Shown piece after piece: positions 17,454 through 25,224 of a stretch of DNA of 64,000 bases. Within the stretch, counting starts at the first letter, position 1. Every line of letters starts with the position of its first letter. The stretch covers positions 62,001 to 126,000 of the forward strand of contig JAFTGD010000042.1 of NCBI GenBank assembly GCA_017458065.1, written 5' to 3'. The notes below the pieces were generated by a model, which was not told the origin of the DNA, ran no database searches, and worked only from the letters and a program-made list of their open reading frames with translations. The DNA comes from Oscillospiraceae bacterium. Its GTDB lineage: Bacteria > Bacillota > Clostridia > Oscillospirales > Oscillospiraceae. The position numbers were made by a program, and so were the translations under genes.

Positions 17454-18353
17454 TCAATCCTGCTGCAGGTTGGAATTGCCGAAGGAAACAAAGGTCGCGC
17501 CGGTCACTCCGTCCGTGCCGACAAGATAAATCGGGGTATCAAACAGCAGATCTTCCACATGGAGGCTGCGGTGGCCGTAGAGCTTCTTCCCGACCGCGTA
17601 CTCGACAGTGTACAGTGTCTCGTTCTCCGTGCGGAGCATATAGCCGGTCACCGTGACGCGGACAGGCTCGCCCGGCTCCAGGCCGTCGCCCGCCAGGTTC
17701 TCCCCGCGGTTTTCACTCCCGGTGGGATAGACATAGAGCTCCGTGATCGTGTCTTCCATGGCGTTGCGGAGCGTATAGGTACGGGTGGCTTTCACTTCAC
17801 CGCGGGTCTCCGGGGTATCCTCCTGCGGAGCGGGGGCAATGGCTTCGGCAACAAGCGCGGAATCATCGCCGTCCGGGAGATTGCTGACGGAGAAGGACAG
17901 TGGCGTGGCGCTGGAAACGCCGTCGATACCGACCAGATAGATAACCTTGTCATTCAGCAGATCTTCCACATGCAGCGTGGTGTGATCATAGGTCTGTCCG
18001 TCTGCGACAAACTCCACGGTATAAAGAGTCTCGTTCTCAGTGTGAAGCATGTATCCCGTCACGGTAACATAGACCTGTTCGCCTCGGACAAGGCCGTCGC
18101 CGGCCAGGTTCTCACCTTTTTCGGTTCCGGCGCTGGGATAGACATACAGCTCGGTGATAACGCTGTCCGTGGCGTTTTGAAGCAGATAGGTGCGCGTTGC
18201 TTTGACCTCGCCTGCGGTCTCCGCCTCGCTCTCCCAGACCAGCGCGTCGGGATCGTGTTCTGCCTCGGCAAAGGCAGGGAGCACGCTGCCCAGCAACACC
18301 ATCACTGCCAGCAGGATGAAGCTGAATGTTTTCAGAAACGGCAAATTCTTCAT
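17454..18353 (-). CDS. Secreted protein with two tandem ~105-residue repeats
   Basis: A 299-residue exported protein. ATG at 18353 has a perfect AGGAGG; residues 1-29 are a signal peptide (FSFILLAVMVLLGSVLPAFA). Two homologous repeats follow, each starting GEVKATRTY and containing ELYVYP, GENLAGDGL, VTVTGYML, ENETLYTVE, VEDLL and IYLVG.DGV. The domain is not one I can name; its pattern suggests an Ig-like beta fold. In frame after the TGA the reading continues for 37 codons to 17340 with an SLH-like stretch (SSITRAEAEAMMVYIASGGF), so the protein may once have been longer. A box shared with the lysR region lies upstream. Confidence 0.82.
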   Translation of the reverse strand: MKNLPFLKTFSFILLAVMVLLGSVLPAFAEAEHDPDALVWESEAETAGEVKATRTYLLQNATDSVITELYVYPSAGTEKGENLAGDGLVRGEQVYVTVTGYMLHTENETLYTVEFVADGQTYDHTTLHVEDLLNDKVIYLVGIDGVSSATPLSFSVSNLPDGDDSALVAEAIAPAPQEDTPETRGEVKATRTYTLRNAMEDTITELYVYPTGSENRGENLAGDGLEPGEPVRVTVTGYMLRTENETLYTVEYAVGKKLYGHRSLHVEDLLFDTPIYLVGTDGVTGATFVSFGNSNLQQD

Positions 18354-18441
18354 GATGTTTCCTCCTAATGTTCGGCCGTCTGTGGCCTTTGATGTCAGAA
18401 GTATAACACGCTCTTTATCTATCTTTGAACTCACCAAATTT

Positions 18442-18468
18442 ATTATTTTACGATCTGTATTTTATATA
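18442..18468. promoter_or_regulatory. Shared 27-bp box, copy 2
   Basis: Second copy of the 16365-16391 box (25 of 27 positions identical), 89 bp upstream of the secreted repeat protein. Confidence 0.5.
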
Positions 18469-18475
18469 GATAGCT

Positions 18476-18526
18476 CGAAAAAGCCCAGCGGCTGACCCTG
18501 CCATGAACAGGATCGCCGCTGGGCTT
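18476..18526 (-). terminator. Intrinsic terminator of the kinase gene
   Basis: AAGCCCAGCGGC and GCCGCTGGGCTT form a 12-bp stem; on the minus strand it ends in TTTTTCG, just after the stop at 18543. Confidence 0.85.
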
Positions 18527-18542
18527 GCTTTCTTATCTTATA

Positions 18543-19280
18543 TTATTTCTGCACCACAAAGCTGCTGTCCGGCTGCAGAACCAGCGTCAGATCCGCGGGG
18601 AGGGACCTGCTCAGGCAGAGGTCGGCATTCGCGAGGTCACTGAACTCCACAAACTGCTCCGCCTCCTCACAGGGCATGCCGCTGGCGGCCTTGCGCGCGA
18701 CCAGCCGGTCTCTCAGCGCCTCCCGGTCCGCCAGAATCCTGACCGTGTAATCCGCAAACTGGTGCAGATCCCGCCAACCGTCCTCATCCAGAAGCAGATA
18801 GTTGCCCTCGAGCAGGACGAGGTCCCCGACCACGCGCAGTGCTCCTTCCACCGGGTCGTGCAGCAGGCGGTCATACTCCGGCCAAGCGCACGCTTCCCCA
18901 TCGGCCACCTGCCTGATCCGCTCCCGCAGGCATTCGAGGTCGAAGGTCTCGGGCGCGCCTTTGACCCGGACCATCGGGATCTGCCGGCCGTCTCGCTCCG
19001 TCGTGTGCGTGAGCAGATACTCCTGCCTGCGGTGGAATCCGTCCATCCCGATCACGGTCAGGGGGCAGAGCGTCGGGTCTGAGAGAGACAGCTCTCTCAA
19101 GAAGTGCGCCAGAGTCGTCTTGCCGGCGCCCGGCGGCGCCAACATCGCGAGAACGCGCCGTCCCTTCCGGCGCTGCAGGTCCGTCAGCGTCCGCAGCAGC
19201 GGAAGAAAGATCCCGCCGATATTCTCTTCGGTAAACTGCGCCCGGACCGGAAGTCCGTTGACATCAATGTTGTAGTTCAT
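18543..19280 (-). CDS. P-loop nucleoside/nucleotide kinase-family protein
   Basis: A 245-residue kinase of the uridine kinase/pantothenate kinase superfamily. The P-loop is LAPPGAGKTT; GMDGFH is the substrate Asp region; VLLEGNYLLLDEDGW is the family's core strand and lid approach. Relatives such as YggC and FrcK-like proteins have poorly defined substrates, so no precise reaction is claimed. ATG at 19280 is chosen from an AGAGG upstream and the family's short N-terminus. Stands alone, followed by its own terminator. Confidence 0.8.
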   Translation of the reverse strand: MNYNIDVNGLPVRAQFTEENIGGIFLPLLRTLTDLQRRKGRRVLAMLAPPGAGKTTLAHFLRELSLSDPTLCPLTVIGMDGFHRRQEYLLTHTTERDGRQIPMVRVKGAPETFDLECLRERIRQVADGEACAWPEYDRLLHDPVEGALRVVGDLVLLEGNYLLLDEDGWRDLHQFADYTVRILADREALRDRLVARKAASGMPCEEAEQFVEFSDLANADLCLSRSLPADLTLVLQPDSSFVVQK

Positions 19281-19335
19281 ATCCTGGCCTCTTAGGTTGA
19301 GGGAATCGGCAGCGCTTCCCTGCAAAATACTGTCA

Positions 19336-19647
19336 TCACTGTTCTGCCCGGCTGCCGCCTCCGGTATGATGCTTCGGGTTTGCGGGGAACCAGCCGCTTT
19401 CCACACGCCGGTTCTGCTGAAACAGCTCAATGATGCTCCACAGACAGGAGAACCCAATAACGCCAATGATGGCAGAAAGAATCACATTAGCGATGTACAG
19501 GGAAACTCCCAGCAGGACCAACCCCGCCACGAGGAAAACCGGCCAACAGCGATAGGAAAAGCGATATTCACAGGCAATCACGATAGGATGGAATACCCCA
19601 ATACTCAGAAAAGAGCTCAGTCCCAGCAAAATACCGTAGAAATGCAT
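19336..19647 (-). CDS. DUF4491 membrane protein
   Basis: A 103-residue membrane protein with three or four hydrophobic segments. It matches DUF4491 throughout: MHFYGILLGLSSFLSIGVFH, HPIVIACEYRFSYRCWPVF, GFSCLWSIIELFQQ and the end GWFPANP. ATG at 19647 follows GTGGAG. The role of DUF4491 is unknown; it is common in gut Bacillota and Bacteroidota. Confidence 0.85.
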   Translation of the reverse strand: MHFYGILLGLSSFLSIGVFHPIVIACEYRFSYRCWPVFLVAGLVLLGVSLYIANVILSAIIGVIGFSCLWSIIELFQQNRRVESGWFPANPKHHTGGGSRAEQ

Positions 19648-19902
19648 TCTTCTTCTCCACAAAAAATTATTTGATGTGCTTCTCATGTGAGCGTGCGTCG
19701 GCTGGAGATCGGCAAAAGACAGCTATATCAAATTTCAAGCGTCTTTTTGCTTATTTTCAGTTGTTGAAAATTATAATGCGGAACAGAGAGAATGTAAAGG
19801 TGTTTTGTTCCAAAGCAGCCGCTTGAAAGGGCAAAGCCCGGCAGCCTAAGCTTAAAAACCCACTTGACCCGTATCTTTTTACAAATATTGGTCACAAAGC
19901 TG

Positions 19903-19958
19903 TTGACAAACGAAAAAAAGTATTGTATAGTTAGCGCAGATGGTTAGGCGGCTCTAAC
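19903..19958 (+). promoter_or_regulatory. Promoter plus operator E of the flavodoxin operon
   Basis: TTGACA (19903-19908), 17 bp, TATAGT (19926-19931), then GTTAG-GCGGCT-CTAAC at 19943-19958, a few bases past the expected start. The region from 19648 to 19902 shows no gene. Confidence 0.82.
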
Positions 19959-20004
19959 CCCCTCCCTCTTCTGCCTCCTTGCCATCTGAATTTTAAAGGC
20001 AATG

Positions 20005-20020
20005 GTTAGCTTTATCTAAC
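20005..20020. promoter_or_regulatory. Operator F: GTTAG-CTTTAT-CTAAC
   Basis: Second perfect copy in the flavodoxin leader, 62 bp from operator E, centre to centre, and just upstream of the DUF3793 ribosome-binding site. Between E and F a weak hairpin (TTGCC/GGCAA) can form. Confidence 0.75.
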
Positions 20021-20056
20021 GTTTTGATATCCCGTTTCCGGAAGGAGATCGCCGAA

Positions 20057-20608
20057 ATGTCCGAAGAACTGCTCGTACAATGCTGTGCACCGACGCTGGC
20101 CGGTATCAAGACCGGCAATATGTTCAGCGTAGAATTCGACAGCAGAGAGCAGATGGTCGAAGAGCTGAGGCAGCTGAACCGCGAGCTCTCCTTCGCCGGG
20201 ATCTGCGTCCTGGCGCTGCGGTATCATGAAGGGAAAGCGCTGCTCTACCTGTTTCGCCCCGCCTCGCTGCAGAAGGATATGAAGCGGCGGGACGTGCGGG
20301 AGATCCTCGCGCAGGAGGGTTATGCAGACCTGCGCAGCGGCGAGTGCCTCCGCCGGCTGATCCGGCGGCTCCGGGAGGGAGAAGGCTTCCCCCACGAGAT
20401 CGGGCTGTTCCTGAGCTATCCCCCGGAGGACGTCAGGGGCTTTATCGAGAATCACGCGCAGAACTACAAGTTTATCGGGTACTGGAAGGTGTACGGCGAC
20501 GAGAACGAAGCGCGGAAGACCTTCGCCCGGTATAAAAAATGTATCGATTCCTACTGCAGGCGGCAGAAGCGCGGACAGACGCTCTCTGAGCTCGCAGTAG
20601 CAATATAA
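20057..20608 (+). CDS. DUF3793 family protein
   Basis: A 183-residue soluble protein fitting DUF3793: CAPTLAGIKTGNMFS, a central YHEGKALLYLFRP, and HEIGLFLSYPPEDVRGFI before the end NYKFIGYWKVYGDENEA. ATG at 20057 follows GGAAGGAG. DUF3793 is often found in Clostridia next to flavodoxin or ferrous-iron transport genes, as here; its function is not established. First gene of an operon behind two iron-type operators, so an iron-limitation role is likely. Confidence 0.88.
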   Translation: MSEELLVQCCAPTLAGIKTGNMFSVEFDSREQMVEELRQLNRELSFAGICVLALRYHEGKALLYLFRPASLQKDMKRRDVREILAQEGYADLRSGECLRRLIRRLREGEGFPHEIGLFLSYPPEDVRGFIENHAQNYKFIGYWKVYGDENEARKTFARYKKCIDSYCRRQKRGQTLSELAVAI

Positions 20609-20626
20609 GAAATGGAGGAAACAAAG

Positions 20627-21049
20627 ATGAAAAAAGTAGCAGTAGTATTCTGGAGCGGTACGGGCAACACCGAGGCCATGGCAGACGCGGTCGTCAAGGG
20701 CGCGCAGGCTGCCGGCGCCAGCGTTGACAAGATCACCGCTTCCGCCTTCGGTCCGTCCGATGTGGACAGCTATGACGCCATCGCCTTCGGATGCCCGGCA
20801 ATGGGCAGCGAGCAGCTGGAAGACGGCGAGTTTGAGCCCATGTTCGATTCCGTCAAGGGCAGCCTCAACGGAAAGACGATCGCTCTGTTCGGCTCCTACG
20901 GCTGGGGCGACTGCGAGTGGATGCGCAATTGGGAAGAGGACTGCAAAGCGGCAGGCGCTATTCTGGCCTGCGACAGCGTGACGGCCAACGACGCCCCGGA
21001 CGACGACGCAGTGGAAGCCTGCAAAGCGCTGGGCGCCGCGCTTGCCTGA
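20627..21049 (+). CDS. Flavodoxin
   Basis: A 140-residue short-chain flavodoxin. The FMN phosphate loop SGTGNTE is at residues 10-16, with flavin-facing loops near FGCPAMGS and FGSYGWGD. ATG at 20627 follows GGAGG. Flavodoxins replace ferredoxin as low-potential electron carriers when iron is short, so control by the GTTAG-N6-CTAAC operators fits well and is the best functional clue that the regulon senses iron. Confidence 0.95.
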   Translation: MKKVAVVFWSGTGNTEAMADAVVKGAQAAGASVDKITASAFGPSDVDSYDAIAFGCPAMGSEQLEDGEFEPMFDSVKGSLNGKTIALFGSYGWGDCEWMRNWEEDCKAAGAILACDSVTANDAPDDDAVEACKALGAALA

Positions 21050-21089
21050 GAACACCTATCCATAAAAGGGACCGGAAGGAGGAATACGG

Positions 21090-21374
21090 ATGAGTGTTGT
21101 GATCATCGGCGGCAACGAATGTATGGAACGCCGTTACAAGGACCTCTGCGAGTCATACCAATGTCAGGCGAAGGTCTTCACCAAACCGCGGGGCGGACTG
21201 CGCGACAAGCTGGGCAGCCCGGATCTGCTGGTCTGCTTTACAGATACCATGTCCCATAAGATGCTGCACGGTGCGATGTGCGAAGTGAAGGGTCAGAACA
21301 CCATCATCGAGCACTGCCGCAGCAGCTCCCTTTCCGCCCTCCGCACGGTTCTGGAAAAGCACGCTACCGCGTAA
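21090..21374 (+). CDS. DUF2325 domain protein
   Basis: A 94-residue protein that is essentially one DUF2325 domain: SVVIIGGNECMERRYKDLC, DLLVCFTDTMSHKMLH and the end HCRSSSLSALRTVLE. RBS GGAGG. It ends the DUF3793-flavodoxin-DUF2325 operon. The domain occurs with redox and iron genes in Clostridia; no activity is known. Confidence 0.85.
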   Translation: MSVVIIGGNECMERRYKDLCESYQCQAKVFTKPRGGLRDKLGSPDLLVCFTDTMSHKMLHGAMCEVKGQNTIIEHCRSSSLSALRTVLEKHATA

Positions 21375-21431
21375 GCGACTGTCCTGTACAGCTCTGCCCG
21401 ACCCCCCCGGCAGACTCAGGACAGATAAAAG

Positions 21432-21482
21432 GCCCCGGATTTGCAAGGCGCTTCTTGCAATCCGGGGCGCTTTCTGTTTTTC
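21432..21482 (+). terminator. Intrinsic terminator of the flavodoxin operon
   Basis: GCCCCGGATTTGCAAG (21432-21447) pairs with CTTGCAATCCGGGGC (21454-21468) and is followed by GCTTTCTGTTTTT. Confidence 0.9.
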
Positions 21483-21573
21483 TTAGGATCATTGACCATT
21501 TTCCTTTCCTGTGGTATCCTTCGCCCTGGAGTGATGATACGCCATCAATGGTGAGAAATGAGGAGCAGAGCTC

Positions 21574-21966
21574 ATGAAATATAAACACACCAATCGTCCG
21601 GGATTCCTTCTCGGATTTGTTGACTTTTTCACGGCCGGACTGTTCTTCGTATTCTACATGCCGCGCGGCTTGCAGGACGAGTTGGAGGAGATCCTCGGTC
21701 ACAAGGTTCGCCCCTATTGGCAGGTATATCTTCTGGGCATACCGAACTTTTTCATATACACTTTGGTGTGGATGGCAAGGATTGCGGAGGAACTGAGGGC
21801 TAAGGCCCTGGAGCTGGGCGTAGATGGGAAATTAACGTCTTTCCGTCACATGTTCTGGTGGAATGTGCTTGGCTGCCTGACCTTCGGGCCGATGATTGCC
21901 ACAGAGCGCTTTTTTGGAACCCTGAACCGTGTGGAACAAAAATTGAATACCGCTCAAAAAGGATAA
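21574..21966 (+). CDS. Small membrane protein, DUF4234-like
   Basis: A 130-residue protein with about three hydrophobic segments (FVDFFTAGLFFVFYM; LLGIPNFFIYTLVWMARI; MFWWNVLGCLTFGPMIA). The W-rich pattern with RHMFWWN recalls DUF4234-type proteins, but the match is uncertain. Has GAGGAG before the ATG. No neighbours suggest a role. Confidence 0.7.
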   Translation: MKYKHTNRPGFLLGFVDFFTAGLFFVFYMPRGLQDELEEILGHKVRPYWQVYLLGIPNFFIYTLVWMARIAEELRAKALELGVDGKLTSFRHMFWWNVLGCLTFGPMIATERFFGTLNRVEQKLNTAQKG

Positions 21967-22052
21967 GAATGAGAACATTGTATAATTTGTGAGATATGAT
22001 CGGCTTCAAGCCGGGAGTTGTGAGAGAATACTCTGGATATAATGATTTACTC

Positions 22053-22098
22053 TTGACAAAATTCCACTTCATGATACTTTAAACGTGGGATTTCCCAC
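22053..22098 (+). promoter_or_regulatory. Promoter with GTGGGA-TT-TCCCAC palindrome
   Basis: TTGACA (22053-22058), 16 bp, TACTTT (22075-22080), then a palindrome at 22085-22098 at the predicted start. It precedes the small AbrB-like gene, so autoregulation is a fair guess. Confidence 0.55.
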
Positions 22099-22114
22099 AA
22101 TTGGAGGGTTTGTT

Positions 22115-22360
22115 ATGCCAACAGCTGTAAGAGAATACGATGCGAGATTGGATTCAAAAGGCCGTTTCACTGTCCGCAGCAGCGGATATGATTATTATCA
22201 TGTTTCTGAAATGGAAGACGGCGTAATTATTTTGGAGCCACGGGTGCTCACCGCCCCGTTCTCTGTTTCTGCCAACACACTAAAGATGATGGATACCGCT
22301 GTTCAAAGCATCCGGGAAGGCAAAGTATCTGCTGCCTTGGATCTGTCAGAGTTTGAATGA
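22115..22360 (+). CDS. Small AbrB/antitoxin-like protein
   Basis: An 81-residue protein starting MPTAVREYDARLDSKGRFTV behind GGAGGG. The N-terminal half (LDSKGRFTVRS then DGVIILEPRVL) recalls the swapped-hairpin AbrB or antitoxin pattern. Such genes often precede a toxin, but the next gene is YgbA-like and no toxin is visible. The palindrome at its promoter fits an autoregulating DNA-binding protein. Assignment tentative. Confidence 0.6.
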   Translation: MPTAVREYDARLDSKGRFTVRSSGYDYYHVSEMEDGVIILEPRVLTAPFSVSANTLKMMDTAVQSIREGKVSAALDLSEFE

Positions 22361-22397
22361 TGTTTGCAATCCATATGAGTATTCCGGAGCTGTACCG

Positions 22398-22709
22398 TTG
22401 AAAAACAAACGGCAAAAAGAAAAAGAGGTCGTCTCCCTCATGATCCGTTTGTACTGCCGAAAGAATCACGGCGGGAAGTCGTTATGTCCATCCTGCGCCG
22501 AACTGGAACGGTATGCCCACAGCCGCGTGGATCAGTGCCCGTTCATGGAGACGAAAACCTTCTGCTCAAACTGCAAGGTTCACTGCTATAAGCCAGACAT
22601 GCGCGAGCAGATCAGGGCAGTTATGCGCTTTTCCGGCCCCCGGATGATGCTCTATCACCCTGTCATGGCAGTGCGGCATCTTATACTGACGAGACTTGAA
22701 AAGAGATAA
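22398..22709 (+). CDS. YgbA-like protein (nitrous-oxide-stimulated promoter family)
   Basis: A 103-residue protein of PF11756, rich in Cys: MIRLYCRKNHG, LCPSCAEL, YAHSRVDQCPFMETKTFCSNC, VHCYKP, then MRFSGPRMMLYHP. The Cys arrangement suggests metal or Fe-S binding. In enterobacteria ygbA responds to nitrosative stress. TTG at 22398 is chosen because GGAG lies upstream and homologues start just before this point; an open frame from 22353 overlaps the upstream gene. Probably cotranscribed with the preceding small gene. Confidence 0.8.
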   Translation: MKNKRQKEKEVVSLMIRLYCRKNHGGKSLCPSCAELERYAHSRVDQCPFMETKTFCSNCKVHCYKPDMREQIRAVMRFSGPRMMLYHPVMAVRHLILTRLEKR

Positions 22710-22799
22710 GGACCGTCTCCCGGCGGTCCTGTATCTATGCTTTATGGTTAGAAATATTTAGCCGGATGGAATAAAAAAGAAGCGGAGTCTCCCCCGCTT

Positions 22800-23165
22800 T
22801 TATTTCCGCCGCTTCCTCATATTCTGCTCCTCAGCGGCAATCTCCCGGTGCAGGCGCTCTGCCGCCCAGGACTTGTTCGTTTCCGTCACAACGCATTTCA
22901 GCCTGACCGGGCATCCGTTATTCCGCATGGTGTCCAGAAGGGCATGCATGCTCTGTGACGGGAATGCATACATCACCATCATCTCGTCTGTGAATGGAGA
23001 CAGCACTCTTTTCTCGCCCTCTTCCCTTTTCAGCAGCTCCGAGACGGTCATCCCCTGCCGGGAAGGAGGCACATCGATGTACGAGAACCCCAGCCGCATC
23101 GAAAGCAGCCTGATCGCCGTTCTCTTGGTTTCATCCTCAATATTAAAAAGCAGAAGTGTGCTCAT
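22800..23165 (-). CDS. DUF3783 family protein
   Basis: A 121-residue protein fitting DUF3783: STLLLFNIED at the start, SELLKREEG, FTDEMMVMYAF and the C-terminal LKCVVTETNKSWAAERLHRE. ATG at 23165 follows GAGGAG. Function unknown. A minus-strand hairpin with a T-rich end lies just past its stop. Confidence 0.82.
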   Translation of the reverse strand: MSTLLLFNIEDETKRTAIRLLSMRLGFSYIDVPPSRQGMTVSELLKREEGEKRVLSPFTDEMMVMYAFPSQSMHALLDTMRNNGCPVRLKCVVTETNKSWAAERLHREIAAEEQNMRKRRK

Positions 23166-23406
23166 TTTCCTTTTCTCCTCAGCTGTTCTAAAGCAGGAGC
23201 AGCCTACGCCCTGCCGTACCCTGACCCGGTATACAGATATTATTATAATGGAGAAACAGTTGGATGACAAGAAAAACAGTCTGTTTCCCGTCATCCCACT
23301 CATCGTAGTAATACAGCCCGTGTTGAAAAATTCTATAGATAATCTAAAACTATCGTCCCTTGGGAAGTTTTTGTGACTTTCTTGGGGACGGTCTGCAAAT
23401 ATAAGC

Positions 23407-23442
23407 GCCCCCGCTGCGGAAGAGGAGTACCGCAGCGGGGGC
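23407..23442 (-). terminator. Intrinsic terminator of csaA, repeat copy 1
   Basis: GCCCCCGCTGCGG and CCGCAGCGGGGGC form a 13-bp stem, followed on the minus strand by GCTTATATTTGC. A near-identical segment of about 65 bp is found at 35092-35160. Confidence 0.7.
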
Positions 23443-23495
23443 ATGACACATCGCGTATCATTCTGTTGTATTTGCTTTACTTCTTCGGCAGGGCT

Positions 23496-23828
23496 TTATC
23501 CCAGTTTGTCTCCGTTTGCGACAGGCTTATCCGGGGTTATCAGCACAACGCCACCTTCGCTGTAGGTCCCGAGAACGAGAATCTCCGACATAAAATTTGC
23601 GATCTGCCGCGGCGGAAAGTTCACAACGGCAAGGACCTGCTTTCCGATCAGGTCTTCCGGCTTGTAGTGGTCGGTGATCTGGGCGGAGGATCTCTTCACC
23701 CCAAGCTCACCGAGATCTACTTTCAGCTGATAGGCCGGTCTGCGCGCCTTTTCGAATACGCGCGCCTCAACAATCGTCCCGACGCGGATGTCGAGTTTCA
23801 AAAAATCATCAAATGTTGCCAGTTCCAT
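23496..23828 (-). CDS. csaA: CsaA-type tRNA-binding/chaperone-like protein
   Basis: A 110-residue single OB-fold protein of the tRNA-binding (Arc1p/EMAP-II) family. It starts MELATFDDFLKLDIRVGTIV and has YQLKVDLGELGVKRSSAQIT, VVNFPPRQI and the end of the family's core GGVVLITPDKPV. CsaA was described as a secretion-related chaperone in Bacillus and binds tRNA-like ligands in crystals. Length matches the family. Confidence 0.92.
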   Translation of the reverse strand: MELATFDDFLKLDIRVGTIVEARVFEKARRPAYQLKVDLGELGVKRSSAQITDHYKPEDLIGKQVLAVVNFPPRQIANFMSEILVLGTYSEGGVVLITPDKPVANGDKLG

Positions 23829-23858
23829 CTTTACACCTCTTTCCCCGTTTATGCGGAA

Positions 23859-24071
23859 TCATCTCTCCAGACCGGTCACAGTCAGGAATCTTCTGAGCGA
23901 GCTGTTGCTGCTTGCATAATCCAGCCGAATTGCTCTTGCCAGTGCACCGGCGGAAATAAGCGCCGCAACCAGGGCGAATACTGCGAGCACATCGGAGGCT
24001 GTCTGAGTCCAGAAGAACTCCATCAGAACGGCGGTAATGATCATTGCGATTCCGAGAATCATGTCTTTCAT
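23859..24071 (-). CDS. Small two-helix membrane protein
   Basis: A 70-residue protein with two hydrophobic segments (LGIAMIITAVLMEFFW; VLAVFALVAALISAGALA) and a basic C-terminal tail. AAGGAG lies 7 bp before the ATG. No family recognised. It sits 30 bp upstream of csaA in the same direction and may be cotranscribed with it. Confidence 0.65.
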   Translation of the reverse strand: MKDMILGIAMIITAVLMEFFWTQTASDVLAVFALVAALISAGALARAIRLDYASSNSSLRRFLTVTGLER

Positions 24072-24231
24072 GTTCTTACTCCTTTGTGTGATGATTTATT
24101 GTTTTTACTGCGTTTGTTTTCCTTTGTTGACGCCATTATAGAGCCGGTTTATAATAAAGTAAAGCGGCAATCAATCAATTTAATTTTAAGTAACACTTAA
24201 ATCTATCACACAAAGAGAACAGGAGCAGATC

Positions 24232-25098
24232 ATGGATACAGCAAGATACCGGGCATTCGTCGCCTCGGCCGATACCGGCAGTTTCACCCGCGCCGGGGAA
24301 CTTCTCAATTATTCGCCGTCCGGCGTAAGTCAGCTTGTGACCGCGCTGGAGAATGAGCTTGGCTTTCCTCTTCTGGTCCGCACAAGACGGGGTGTGACGG
24401 TCTCCACCGCCGGCGAAGAGATCCTGCCGTCCATCCGCGCGCTGCTGCAGCAGGAAAAGACCATGCTGCAGATTGCATCCCAGCTCAACGGTCTGATGAC
24501 CGGCGAGGTACACATCGCTTCCTATTCCAGCGTGGCTTCACAATGGCTCCCGATGATCATCAAAGAATACCAACGGGATTATCCGAATATCAGGATCAGT
24601 CTCATGGAGGGAACCCGTCAGGAGATTCTGGCATGGCTCGGCGACTCGCGGGCGGATATTGCCTTTCTTCCGAAAGTCCCGGACTCCGCATATGACTGGA
24701 TTCCTCTGAAAGACGACCCGATTGTCGCCCTGCTTCCAAAGGACCATCCGCTTGCCGGGGCGGATGTCTATCCCCTCTCGGTCTGTAATCAGGAGAAGTT
24801 TATCATGCCGGCCATGGGAAAAGACGAGGATGTGCTTGAGCTCTTCGAGCGTACCGGGCTTCACCCTGACATTGCATTCTCCACCTCTCAGTTTTACGCC
24901 ATTTTCTCCATGATTGAATGCGGGCTGGGCATGACAATAACCAATGAGCTGATTACCGAAGGGCAGCATCTGGATCTGATCAAGCTTCCGGTTGATCCGC
25001 CCCAGCATCTGGAGTTCGGTATCCTGATTCCCGATCTGAGCGTCGTCTCGCCTGCTGCAAAAAAGTTCATCCAGTACGCGAAGAAGCTGGTGAGATGA
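24232..25098 (+). CDS. LysR-family transcriptional regulator
   Basis: A 288-residue LysR regulator with the N-terminal helix-turn-helix (YRAFVASADTGSFTRAGELL, SPSGVSQLVTALENELGFPL) and a full effector domain. GGAGCAG lies before the ATG. It diverges from the small membrane protein and csaA genes; no obvious metabolic partner is next to it, so its target is unknown. Confidence 0.9.
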   Translation: MDTARYRAFVASADTGSFTRAGELLNYSPSGVSQLVTALENELGFPLLVRTRRGVTVSTAGEEILPSIRALLQQEKTMLQIASQLNGLMTGEVHIASYSSVASQWLPMIIKEYQRDYPNIRISLMEGTRQEILAWLGDSRADIAFLPKVPDSAYDWIPLKDDPIVALLPKDHPLAGADVYPLSVCNQEKFIMPAMGKDEDVLELFERTGLHPDIAFSTSQFYAIFSMIECGLGMTITNELITEGQHLDLIKLPVDPPQHLEFGILIPDLSVVSPAAKKFIQYAKKLVR

Positions 25099-25143
25099 AC
25101 AGCACGGCTCTGTCATACGGTGCTCAGCCCTTCATTTACAAAC

Positions 25144-25224
25144 TTGAGAATCAACGATCAGTACCGCATCTGCTTCCGTGTTGAGGGCAACAATCTCTAT
25201 AGCGTTGAGATTGTAGAGTATCTC
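25144..25224 (+). pseudogene. Relic of a HigB-like toxin gene
   Basis: The translation [20 protein letters not shown] then VEIVEY matches the C-terminal third of the HigB protein encoded at 39001-39291 ([20 protein letters not shown], then VEIVDY), also at the nucleotide level. The rest of the gene is gone. The relic overlaps, antisense, the end of the MBL hydrolase gene. Confidence 0.75.

Noticed and set aside
17454..17456. TGA as a possible selenocysteine codon in the secreted repeat protein
   Set aside because: No plausible SECIS-like hairpin directly after it was evident, the protein has no redox motif at that point, and a plain stop or recent nonsense change is simpler.
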